From CALDSL01 sp039810245 (lineage in GTDB: Bacteria; Chloroflexota; Anaerolineae; Anaerolineales; Anaerolineaceae): 64,000 bases of DNA. Below are positions 35,071-43,425 of this stretch, in pieces. Below the pieces are notes generated by a model. The model ran no database searches. It saw only the letters and a list, made by a program, of their open reading frames with translations, and was not told the DNA's origin. The first letter of the stretch is position 1, and each line of letters begins with the position of its first letter. The translations under genes were made by a program, and so were the position numbers. The stretch spans positions 248,001 to 312,000 of the forward strand of contig JBDHWQ010000001.1 of assembly GCA_039810245.1 (NCBI GenBank), read 5' to 3'.

Positions 35071-37679
35071 ATTTTTTCCAGCAGCGCTACCGGGAAGCGC
35101 GAAAGCAGGTCGCTAACACTGATTTCCCCGCGCAGCACGTCACCGGTAAAAACGTTGCGCCAGCGGCCGGGCGGCAGCCTGAGCTGCATTTCTTTGCGAT
35201 TTCCCGCGCGTAGATTCAATCGCGGCACCACGCAGATGGCCCCACCGCGGCGGAAGGCCAACATGCTATCACCCTGGCTGGGGTACAGCGGGCGATAGTC
35301 ACTCCCCGGCCCAAACCACTCGGGGTGGCGGCGGCGCAGCGCCAGCGCCTGGCGCAGCACGTGCATTTTTGGCAGGCCTTCCGGCGCGCGTGCCCAGATC
35401 TCCTCGGGCGTGCAGCGATCCAGCTCGGCCAGCAGCCGCCGGCGCAGACCGTAATCGACTGGAGCGCGGTTGTCGGGGTCAACCAGGGTATACACCCAAA
35501 GCTCGGCGCCCTGGTAGATATCGGGTACGCCGGGCGCGCACAGCTTAACCAGCCCCTGCGCCAGCGCATTCACCCACCCGGCCGGCTGAATGCGCTCCAA
35601 AAATGCCAGGAACTCCTTGCGGAAGGTTCGGCTGCGCAGCGCAGCGCGCGTGAACCCAACTACCGCGGCTTCATATTCCGCGTTTGGGATGGTCCAGGAT
35701 GTGTTCAGCTTGGCCTCGCGCACCGCCTTTTCCATGTAACGCAGCAGACGCTCTTCTTCGATCGGCCATGCGCCCACAAGGGTCTGGTACAGAAGGTACT
35801 CGTCATTCGGGTCGATAGGAAACTTGCGTCGCGCGCGCTTGAGGATCTGCGACCAGCGCTCTACCGCCCTGGTCCATTCACCGGGGATCTCCGAAAGCAC
35901 ATTAATCCGCGCGCGAACATCCTCGCTGCGCTTGGTGTCATGCGTGGTGCTGGCCAGCAGGCCGCGCGGCGCCTGCTGCAGCGCGGCGGCATTCCCCTGG
36001 TGAAATTCTTCCACGCTCAGTCCAAAATGCCCCGGGTCGCCGCCCACTTCGTTCATGGATATCAGCGGCAGATAATTATAGAAGACGGTATCTTCCACGC
36101 CCTTGGCCATCACCGGGCCGGTAAACTGCTGGAAGCGCATCACTAGCTCATTTTCCAGCTCGCCAGAAACCTTGAGCAGCAGCATATCGCAGAAAAAGTC
36201 GAACAGCCGCGGATCGATTTCCGGACGGTTGGCTTTGGCCATTTCCGCTGCCGCGCGGGTGAAATCGCGGTCGGTCTGGCTGACTTCTCCCTCGGCTGCG
36301 CGCACATAGGTGCGGTAGACCGGCAGGCAGGCTGCCATTTCTGCCAACACAGTGCGCACCTCGCGCCGGGTGGTATCGCGGTAGTTACGGTGGCGTTCGC
36401 ACACCTGGTAGAACAGCTCCACCAGCCAGTTGATATCGCTGCCTAACAGGCTGCCGATCACTTCCAGTTTCTTTTGGCGCACCAATTCCAAATAATCCGC
36501 GTCCCGGCCGGTAAAGCGACGGTTAAAATCCAGAAGCGCATCCTCTCCGCGCGGGTCGACTAACACTGCGTTAGCGCGGTTGAGGAAATCATAGCCGGTA
36601 GTGCCATCCACCGGCCAATCGGCGGGCAGACGCTCGCCAGCCTCAAGGATCTTTTCGATTACTACCCAGGCATCCGGCGCTGACGCGCGCAGGCGCTCAA
36701 AATAACCCTTCGGGTCGCGCAGGCCGTCGGGATGGTCAATCCGCAGCCCGTCCACCTGGCCACTGCGCAGCCAATCGAGGATCAGCCGGTGCGTTTCCAC
36801 AAAGACTTCTTCATCTTCCATGCGCAGGCCGATCAGGGTGTTGATGTCGAAGAAACGACGGTAGCCCAGCTCACCACTGGTGATGCGCCAGTAAGCCAGG
36901 CGGTAATTCTGGCGGGTGAGAAAATCATCCAGCGCTTCCCGGTCGTGGTTGAGCTGGTCCACCACCCGGCACACGGCCATATGCACAGCCGGGTCCTCCG
37001 CGCGCAGCTTGCGCAGGCGCGCATCCAGGGCCGCGGCGCTGCGCTCGGTGCGCGCGCGGCGCTGCCATTCGTCGGCATAGGCGTTTGCCAACTTTTCCAG
37101 CTCCTCTGAGCCACAGTCATGCGCCGCCTGGAGCAGCACAGGGCCAATGGTGCGCGGGTCCGCCGGATAGCTATTATCGAAGTAGCGTACCAGGAATTCC
37201 GGCCCGGAAGCATCCACCTGGATGTCGCCATGATCCAGCACGCGGCCATATTGGTCTCCCAGCACAGGAACCAGCACTTCATTTTTATGCCGCGTCTCGG
37301 GTGGGCCCCATTCCAAATCAAAATAGCCGGCGTAACGGCTGGCCGCGCCAAATTTGAGCACATCCCACCACCACGGATTATCCGCGCCACCGATGGCCAT
37401 ATGGTTTGGAACGATGTCCAGCATCAACCCCATCCCGCGCGCCTGCAGCGCCGTGGATAGGCGCATCCGCGCTTCCTCTCCGCCCAGCTCTACGTTTACT
37501 TGCTGCGGGTTCACCACGTCATAACCATGCAGGCTGCCATGGGCAGCCTGCAGTACCGGCGAAGAATACAAGTGGCTGATCCCCAGCGCGTCCAGATAAT
37601 CTATCAGGGCGACGGCATCGTCCAGGGTAAAACCGGGGTGAAACTGGAACCGGTACGTGGCCCGCGGCTCAATTGACAT
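35067..37679 (-). CDS. treY: Malto-oligosyltrehalose synthase
   Basis: 870 residues. TreY converts the reducing-end alpha-1,4 bond of maltodextrins to alpha-1,1, giving maltooligosyl-trehalose. Recognised blocks: ATYRFQFHPGFTLDDAVALI, GISHLYSSPVLQAAHGSLHG, DIVPNHMA, VDGLRIDHPDGL with the nucleophile Asp, WVVIEKILEAGE with the catalytic Glu, and STTHDTKRSEDVRARI near the third acid. The ATG at 37679 overlaps the end of glgX by 11 bases, so the debranching enzyme and TreY are made together. treZ, needed to release trehalose, is not in the window. No signal peptide. Confidence 0.95.
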   Translation of the reverse strand: MSIEPRATYRFQFHPGFTLDDAVALIDYLDALGISHLYSSPVLQAAHGSLHGYDVVNPQQVNVELGGEEARMRLSTALQARGMGLMLDIVPNHMAIGGADNPWWWDVLKFGAASRYAGYFDLEWGPPETRHKNEVLVPVLGDQYGRVLDHGDIQVDASGPEFLVRYFDNSYPADPRTIGPVLLQAAHDCGSEELEKLANAYADEWQRRARTERSAAALDARLRKLRAEDPAVHMAVCRVVDQLNHDREALDDFLTRQNYRLAYWRITSGELGYRRFFDINTLIGLRMEDEEVFVETHRLILDWLRSGQVDGLRIDHPDGLRDPKGYFERLRASAPDAWVVIEKILEAGERLPADWPVDGTTGYDFLNRANAVLVDPRGEDALLDFNRRFTGRDADYLELVRQKKLEVIGSLLGSDINWLVELFYQVCERHRNYRDTTRREVRTVLAEMAACLPVYRTYVRAAEGEVSQTDRDFTRAAAEMAKANRPEIDPRLFDFFCDMLLLKVSGELENELVMRFQQFTGPVMAKGVEDTVFYNYLPLISMNEVGGDPGHFGLSVEEFHQGNAAALQQAPRGLLASTTHDTKRSEDVRARINVLSEIPGEWTRAVERWSQILKRARRKFPIDPNDEYLLYQTLVGAWPIEEERLLRYMEKAVREAKLNTSWTIPNAEYEAAVVGFTRAALRSRTFRKEFLAFLERIQPAGWVNALAQGLVKLCAPGVPDIYQGAELWVYTLVDPDNRAPVDYGLRRRLLAELDRCTPEEIWARAPEGLPKMHVLRQALALRRRHPEWFGPGSDYRPLYPSQGDSMLAFRRGGAICVVPRLNLRAGNRKEMQLRLPPGRWRNVFTGDVLRGEISVSDLLSRFPVALLEKI

Positions 37680-39789
37680 GCTCAACCAGCATCATCGAGC
37701 GGCCTTGCAGGGTGATGCTGCATCCCGCGCCGCACACCTCGCCATTTTGCTCCATATCCGCTGCGGTGTCCAGCATCACGCGCCAGCGATTGCCCCAACT
37801 TTGTGGCGGAAAGGTAAACTCCAGCGGCTCGTAGTGCGCGTTAAATAGCAGCAGGTAACTGCAATCGGTGATCGGGTTGCCCTGCGGGTCTGGGCTGCGG
37901 ATCGCGCCGCCGTTGAGATATACCATCAGTGACTTAGCAAAGCCTTCACCCCAGGCTTCATCCGTCATTTCATTGCCATCGGGTGTGAACCAGCCAATAT
38001 CGCGCGTCTCTCCGCCGCGCAGCGGGCGGCCTTCAAACCAGCGCCGCTGGCGGAATACGGGATGCTCGTTACGGATGCGGATCACTTTGCGAGCAAACTG
38101 GAGCAGGTCTTCATCCACATTGCCCCAATCCAGCCAGCTAATTTCATTATCCTGGCAGTATGCGTTATTGTTGCCGTTCTGCGTATTGCTGATCTCATCA
38201 CCGGCCAGCAGCATGGGTACCCCTTGCGAGAGCAGCAGCGTAGCCAGAAAATTGCGCTTCATCTGCGCGCGCAGCCGGTTGATTTCCTGGTTCTCGGTCG
38301 GGCCTTCCTCCCCACAGTTCCACGAGCGGTTGTGGCTTTCGCCATCGCGGTTATCTTCACCGTTGGCTTCATTATGTTTATCGTTGTAACTCACCAGGTC
38401 ATTCAGTGTGAAGCCATCGTGCGCGGTGATAAAGTTGATGCTGGCGGTGGGCCGGCGGCCGTTGGCGCTGTACAGGTCAGAACTGCCGGTAAAACGCGAA
38501 GCAAATTCCGCCAGGGTGCTGTCGGCGCCGCGCCAGTAATCACGCGCCACATCGCGGTACTTGCCGTTCCACTCGGCCCATCCCGTGGGAAAACCGCCCA
38601 CCTGGTACCCACCCTCCCCCAGGTCCCACGGTTCGGCGATCAGCTTCACGCGCGAGATAACCGGGTCCTGCCGGATGATGTCGAAGAATGACCCCAGGCG
38701 GTCGACATCGTGCAGCTCACGCGCCAGCGCCGACGCCAGGTCAAAACGAAAGCCGTCGATGTGCATTTCCTCGATCCAATAGCGCAGGCTGTCCATGATG
38801 AGCTGCGGCACATTGGGCGATACCATGTTGAGCGTGTTGCCGGTGCCGGTGTAATCCATATAGAAGCGCTTGTCTTCCATCAGGCGGTAGTACGAGTCAT
38901 TGTCGATGCCGCGGAAGCTGAGTGTAGGGCCCATATGGTTGCCTTCGCCGGTATGGTTATACACCACGTCAAGGATTACTTCGATGCCCGCACTGTGCAG
39001 CGCCTTCACCATCTCCTTGAACTCATTCACCTGCTCGCCATATACGCCCCGGCTGGCGTAGCCGGCGTGCGGGGCAAAGAATCCGATCGAGTTATAGCCC
39101 CAGTAATTGGTGAGGCCTTTGTCGATCAGGTGGCGGTCGGAGACGAATTGGTGCACCGGCATGAGCTCAATGGCGGTGATGCCCAGCGACTTAAGGTAAT
39201 CGATCACCGCTGGCTGGCACAGCCCGGCATACGTGCCGCGTAGAGCTTCGGGCACGCCCGGGTGCTGCATGGTAAAACCCTTGACGTGCATCTCGTAAAT
39301 GATCGTCTGGTAAAACGGAATTTTGAGCTGGGTGTCACCTTCCCAGTTGAAGTTTGGATCAATCACCACGCACTTGGGCAAGTAACGCGCACTATCGCGT
39401 GCATCACGCGATAGATCTTGATCGGGCGAGCCTACGGTGTAGCCAAACAACGCATCGTGCCACTGAATATCGCCGGCGATCGCACGGGCGTACGGGTCTA
39501 ACAGCAGTTTGGCAGGGTTATAGCGCTGCCCATTCTGCGGATCATAGGGGCCGTGAACGCGGTACGCGTATAACTGCCCCGGTTTTAGCCCGGGGATATA
39601 CATATGCCACGTCTCGTTCGTGTACTCGGTGAATTCCAGGCATGCCTGCTGCCTGCGCCCGCTTTTATCATACAGACATAACTCTACTTTGGACGCATCA
39701 TCGGTAAAAATGGCAAAGTTAACCCCCTTGCCGTCCCACTGCGCGCCCAGCGGGTAAGGGCTCCCAGGCCAGACTGTATATTCGCGCAT
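37669..39789 (-). CDS. glgX: Glycogen debranching enzyme (GlgX/TreX type isoamylase)
   Basis: 706 residues. An N-terminal CBM48-like domain (GSPYPLGAQWDGKGVNFAIF) leads into the GH13 barrel: EVILDVVYNHTGEG, GFRFDLASALAREL (nucleophile Asp near 346), LIAEPWDLGEGGYQ (acid/base Glu near 384) and NFITAHDGFTLNDLVSYN (third acid). GlgX/TreX hydrolyses alpha-1,6 branches of glycogen or limit dextrins in the cytoplasm. Coupled to treY, so here it probably feeds linear maltodextrin to trehalose synthesis, as TreX does. The ATG at 39789 has GAGGGAGGG upstream. A terminator-like hairpin with a T run lies 53-87 bases before the start codon. Confidence 0.95.
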   Translation of the reverse strand: MREYTVWPGSPYPLGAQWDGKGVNFAIFTDDASKVELCLYDKSGRRQQACLEFTEYTNETWHMYIPGLKPGQLYAYRVHGPYDPQNGQRYNPAKLLLDPYARAIAGDIQWHDALFGYTVGSPDQDLSRDARDSARYLPKCVVIDPNFNWEGDTQLKIPFYQTIIYEMHVKGFTMQHPGVPEALRGTYAGLCQPAVIDYLKSLGITAIELMPVHQFVSDRHLIDKGLTNYWGYNSIGFFAPHAGYASRGVYGEQVNEFKEMVKALHSAGIEVILDVVYNHTGEGNHMGPTLSFRGIDNDSYYRLMEDKRFYMDYTGTGNTLNMVSPNVPQLIMDSLRYWIEEMHIDGFRFDLASALARELHDVDRLGSFFDIIRQDPVISRVKLIAEPWDLGEGGYQVGGFPTGWAEWNGKYRDVARDYWRGADSTLAEFASRFTGSSDLYSANGRRPTASINFITAHDGFTLNDLVSYNDKHNEANGEDNRDGESHNRSWNCGEEGPTENQEINRLRAQMKRNFLATLLLSQGVPMLLAGDEISNTQNGNNNAYCQDNEISWLDWGNVDEDLLQFARKVIRIRNEHPVFRQRRWFEGRPLRGGETRDIGWFTPDGNEMTDEAWGEGFAKSLMVYLNGGAIRSPDPQGNPITDCSYLLLFNAHYEPLEFTFPPQSWGNRWRVMLDTAADMEQNGEVCGAGCSITLQGRSMMLVEHVN

Positions 39790-39841
39790 ATTCCCTCCCT
39801 CGGATTTGCGAATAGTTCGTAAATGTACAAGTGCTTTTCTC

Positions 39842-39876
39842 AAAAAAACCCGGGCAACCTGTGACTGCCCGGGTTT
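39842..39876 (-). terminator. Terminator-like hairpin in the glgX leader
   Basis: On the minus strand AAACCCGGGCA pairs with TGCCCGGGTTT (39846-39856 with 39866-39876, 11 bp, 9-base loop), directly followed by more T (seven in all, 39842-39848). No minus-strand gene lies upstream, so it has no obvious transcript to end other than the glgX leader itself. Confidence 0.65.
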
Positions 39877-40210
39877 GTGCAGTTATAGATGAATTTATGC
39901 CAGATTCTATTTTAATTTAGCCTATGCCGCCCAACAATGGGGAATTCCCCTGATAGGGTATGACAACCGTCACGTGGAACCTGACTTTCACAATCTTGAC
40001 CGGCTGGCGGCGTGGGGCTACAATAATCCTGGTAGGTTTCCTGTATAAGCCAGGCGCATGCTCAAAGGATGGTTCAACTGGTGATCTGTCAGGTTGGAAG
40101 TTTTTCCTGGAAGCCAATACGCAGCCCGGAGAGAATCGGGGAAACAGTTCTCCGGCTATTCTATTGCGATATCTGCATATCTCATCTCTACACAATCAAG
40201 GAGAACAGCA
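39877..40210 (+). other. Divergent intergenic region between glgX and the glyA-gcvT fusion
   Basis: There is no gene here. The plus side holds the promoter at 39996-40024 and a leader of about 180 bases with several possible hairpins, among them CCGGAGA/TCTCCGG (about 40124-40160) and GGAAG/TTTTCC (about 40097-40110). An AAGGAGA ribosome site follows at 40199-40205. The minus side up to 39995 presumably holds the glgX promoter; AT-rich TAAAATAG around 39910 is a candidate -10 region. I found no match to the glycine riboswitch core. Confidence 0.5.
39996..40024 (+). promoter_or_regulatory. Sigma-70-type promoter of the glyA-gcvT fusion gene
   Basis: TTGACC (39996-40001), 17-base spacer, TACAAT (40019-40024). 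It would give a 5' leader of roughly 180 bases before ATG 40211. Confidence 0.7.
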
Positions 40211-43200
40211 ATGACTGATTTTCTCTTCCGTGGCTCGCTGGCTGATGTAGACCCGGACGTATTTGAGCTGATTCAGATCGAAGCCGAACGCCAGGTGCGC
40301 AAGCTGATCCTTATTCCCAGTGAGAGCAGCGCCCCCGCTTCGGTGCGCGAGTCGTTGGGTTCGGTGTTCCAGAACCTGTACGCCGAGGGCTACCCGGATG
40401 AAGACACGCGCCTGATGAATGAAGACGAGATCCTGGATTACGAAGCGCGGCTGGCCAATTACCGCCGCTACGCCGACCCGCGCTATTACAAGGGTGTAGA
40501 GTACGCCGATGTGATCGAAGCCCTGGCCCGCCGGCGCTGCGCTGAAACCTTCGCTACCGAAAAGTTTGGCCCCAACCAGCTCTTCGTCAACGTGCAGCCG
40601 CTCTCCGGCGCGCCAGCCAACAATGCCGTGTACACCGCACTGATCAACCCGGGCGACACCATTTTGGGCATGAATTTGCTGCACGGCGGCCACCTATCGC
40701 ATGGCTCTTCGGTCAACCGCTCGGGCAAACTGTTCAAAGTGGTGCATTACAACGTCAGCCAGCAGACAGAACAGATCGATTATGACGCGGTGCAGGCACT
40801 GGCCACGGAACACCAGCCCAAGATTATCATTGCCGGCTATTCGTCGTATCCCTACATTCCGGACTGGGCGCGTTTCCGCGCCATTGCCGACAGCGTAGGC
40901 GCCTACCTGCTGGCGGATATCTCGCATATCGCCGGCCTTGTGGCAGCCAAAGTCGTGCCCAGCCCGGTGGGCTTTGCGCATGTCATTACCTTCACCACGC
41001 ATAAGACCCTGTGCGGCCCGCGCGGCGCATGCGTGATCACCACCGATTCGGCCCTGGCCAAGAAGCTTGATCGCGGCGTCTTTCCCGGCGAGCAGGGCGG
41101 CCCGCACGTGCACGCCATCGCTGCCATGGCAACCACGTTCAAGTTCACGCAGACCGACCAGTTCCGCCAGCTCCAGGCGCAGATCCTCAAGAATATGACC
41201 GCCCTGGTAGAACGACTGCAGGAGCGCGGAATGCGCATCCCGTTTGGCGGAAGCAACAGCCACCTGGCCAACCTGGACTGCAAGACGGTCAAAGGCCCGG
41301 ACGGAACGGCGCTCTCGGGCGATATGGCTGCGCGCATCCTCGACATCGCCGGGCTGGTAGTCAACCGCAACACGATCCCCGGGGATAAGACCGCGCTCAA
41401 TTCGTCCGGCATCCGCTTTGGCACGCCATGGATGACCCAACGCGGGCTGAAGGAAGATGACATGCGCGTCGTGGCCGACATCATGGCCGACGTGCTGCAG
41501 GCTGCCACGCCCTACTCGGTGAATACCCGCACCGGCATTGCACAGCGCGCCAAGGTCAACTTCCAGGTTTTAGAAGATGCGCGCCTGCGCGTGCGCGCGC
41601 TGGCTGAAAAGGCCGCCACTGACCTGACGGTTGGCCGCCACGGCTACCCACATTTCTACTACATGGACGAAAACTTGCCCGGCAAGAACGGCTGGGCGGC
41701 GCTGGAGCTGACCGGCCGTACCATCCGCCAGTTCGCCAGCTACGTATTCAGCAGCGACGTGGAAGCGCTGCAGCCCGGTCAGAGCCAGAACACCAGCCTG
41801 CACACTCCTGCGGGCGTGGTGGATGGTGTGCTGACCTGCCAGAGCGAGGCCGCCTATCAGTTTAGCCTGCCGGCCGAGAAGAGCGGGCTGGCCGCCACCT
41901 GGCTGCGTGACCTTTCGGACGGCTACGTGGCCTTCGATGGCGACCCCACCCGGCGTATCCCCGGCCCGGTGGTGGTGCGCGAAGCGGCCGGTGACCCGGT
42001 CACATCCGCCGCCGGCGAGCGCCTTTCGGCTACCAAACCTTACTTCATTGGCATGAGCGCAGCTCAGAGTGCCGAGAAACCAGCGTTTACCTGGGAAGAG
42101 AAAGAACCGGAAACGGTAATGCGCACCGCGCTGAATGAAACGCACCGCAAGATGGGCGCTAAGATGGTGCCGTTCGCCGGGTGGGATATGCCGGTGTGGT
42201 ACACCTCAGTGGTGGAAGAACACCTGGCTACGCGCAAGGCAGCCGGCCTGTTTGATGTTTCGCACATGGGCGTGTTCCAGGCCGAAGGCCCGGATGCGGC
42301 ACTGTTCCTCGACAGCGTATGCGCAAACGACATCAGCGCGCTGGAAGTTGGGCAGTCGCTCTATACCCACTTCCTCGACGTAGATGCCAATGTGATTGAT
42401 GACACGCTGGTGTATTACCGCGCCAAGGACAAATACCTGGTGGTGGTCAATGCATCCAATGATGCCAAAGACTGGGCCTGGCTGAATGCCGTGCTGCACG
42501 GAGAAGTGCTGGTAGATCGCAGCCACCCCGGCGCGCGCGCCTTTGGCTGCAACGCCGTGCTGCGCAACCTGCGCGATCCGAAAGAAGGTACGGATATGCG
42601 CGTGGATATTGCCCTGCAGGGGCCAAAATCGCGTGATATTCTGCTCGCGCTGGGCGTCGACCCGGCCAACCGCAAGCGCATCATGGCGCTCAAGCGTACC
42701 GAGCTGGCGGAAGCCCGCGTGGGCGATTTTGACCTGGTGGTTTCGCGCACTGGCTACACCGGCGAGAAGATGGCCTTCGAGCTGTTCGTACACCCGGACC
42801 GCGCGGTAGACCTGTGGAACGCGCTGCTGGCCGCCGGCGAGCCGCTGGGCCTGAAAGCCGCCGGGCTGGGCGCACGCGACTCGCTGCGCACCGAAGCCGG
42901 CCTGCCGCTGTACGGCCACGAAATGGCCGGCGATATGGGCCTGGGTGTAGCCGAAGCCGGGTTTGGCTCATATGTGAAGACCTATAAACCCTGGTTTATC
43001 GGCCGCGATGCCTACCTGGAGCGCGAAAAGGGTCGCAGCAACATCCTGGTGCGTTTCCGCTTCAACGAGAAGGGCGTGCGCATGGCGCACAATGGCGACC
43101 CGCTGGTCGACCAGAAGGGGCGTGTGATTGGCAAGGTGACAAGCTGCGCCATCGACAGCGAAGGCTTCCTCACCGGGCAGGCGATCGTTGAAGAGAAGGC

Positions 43201-43342
43201 GGCCGTGGAAGGCACCCCGGTTGCCATTTACCAGGGCGCGCCCAAAACCACCGGTAAGACTCCCGCCGAATTGAAGGCCGGCGATCGCGTTACGCTTCCC
43301 GGCGCGGCTGTGATTGTCAGCCGCTTCCCCAAACTTGGCTAA
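40211..43342 (+). CDS. Fusion of serine hydroxymethyltransferase and aminomethyltransferase (GlyA-GcvT)
   Basis: 1043 residues in one frame. Residues 1-430 are SHMT: LYAEGYP, VNVQPLSGAPANNAVYTALI, DISHIAGLVAAK and the PLP lysine Lys265 in TFTTHKTLCGPRGA. Differences from common SHMT are an extra segment of about 28 residues (63-90) after YAEGYP and SESS for the usual SEN. Residues 636-1043 are GcvT: GAKMVPFAGWDMPVWY, GLFDVSHMG, NVIDDTLVYY (catalytic Asp) and SRTGYTGEKMAFELF. Between them (about 495-575), WAALELTGRTIRQFAS and DVEALQPGQSQNTSLHTPAG look like a decayed GcvT folate-binding core. Both enzymes use methylene-THF, so the fusion joins glycine cleavage to serine formation. An upstream start at 40094 is rejected (AAGGAGA before 40211). 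gcvH and gcvP are not nearby. Confidence 0.93.
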   Translation: MTDFLFRGSLADVDPDVFELIQIEAERQVRKLILIPSESSAPASVRESLGSVFQNLYAEGYPDEDTRLMNEDEILDYEARLANYRRYADPRYYKGVEYADVIEALARRRCAETFATEKFGPNQLFVNVQPLSGAPANNAVYTALINPGDTILGMNLLHGGHLSHGSSVNRSGKLFKVVHYNVSQQTEQIDYDAVQALATEHQPKIIIAGYSSYPYIPDWARFRAIADSVGAYLLADISHIAGLVAAKVVPSPVGFAHVITFTTHKTLCGPRGACVITTDSALAKKLDRGVFPGEQGGPHVHAIAAMATTFKFTQTDQFRQLQAQILKNMTALVERLQERGMRIPFGGSNSHLANLDCKTVKGPDGTALSGDMAARILDIAGLVVNRNTIPGDKTALNSSGIRFGTPWMTQRGLKEDDMRVVADIMADVLQAATPYSVNTRTGIAQRAKVNFQVLEDARLRVRALAEKAATDLTVGRHGYPHFYYMDENLPGKNGWAALELTGRTIRQFASYVFSSDVEALQPGQSQNTSLHTPAGVVDGVLTCQSEAAYQFSLPAEKSGLAATWLRDLSDGYVAFDGDPTRRIPGPVVVREAAGDPVTSAAGERLSATKPYFIGMSAAQSAEKPAFTWEEKEPETVMRTALNETHRKMGAKMVPFAGWDMPVWYTSVVEEHLATRKAAGLFDVSHMGVFQAEGPDAALFLDSVCANDISALEVGQSLYTHFLDVDANVIDDTLVYYRAKDKYLVVVNASNDAKDWAWLNAVLHGEVLVDRSHPGARAFGCNAVLRNLRDPKEGTDMRVDIALQGPKSRDILLALGVDPANRKRIMALKRTELAEARVGDFDLVVSRTGYTGEKMAFELFVHPDRAVDLWNALLAAGEPLGLKAAGLGARDSLRTEAGLPLYGHEMAGDMGLGVAEAGFGSYVKTYKPWFIGRDAYLEREKGRSNILVRFRFNEKGVRMAHNGDPLVDQKGRVIGKVTSCAIDSEGFLTGQAIVEEKAAVEGTPVAIYQGAPKTTGKTPAELKAGDRVTLPGAAVIVSRFPKLG

Positions 43343-43350
43343 CTCCGACG

Positions 43351-43375
43351 GATGCGGGCGCTGTGCGCCCGCATC
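43351..43375 (+). other. Intercistronic stem-loop between the fusion gene and the aminotransferase gene
   Basis: GATGCGGGCG (43351-43360) pairs with CGCCCGCATC (43366-43375), 10 bp and a 5-base loop. No T run follows, so it is more likely to shape or protect RNA than to stop transcription fully. Confidence 0.5.
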
Positions 43376-43425
43376 GTATCCCAATCAACCGTCTGGTTCA
43401 CTGGAAGATCTAAAGGAGAGGTTTT

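Noticed and set aside
40031..40210. A glycine riboswitch before the GlyA-GcvT fusion
   Set aside because: GGAGAG occurs, but the GAAGG-x-GCAA and CTCTCAGG parts of the aptamer are absent.
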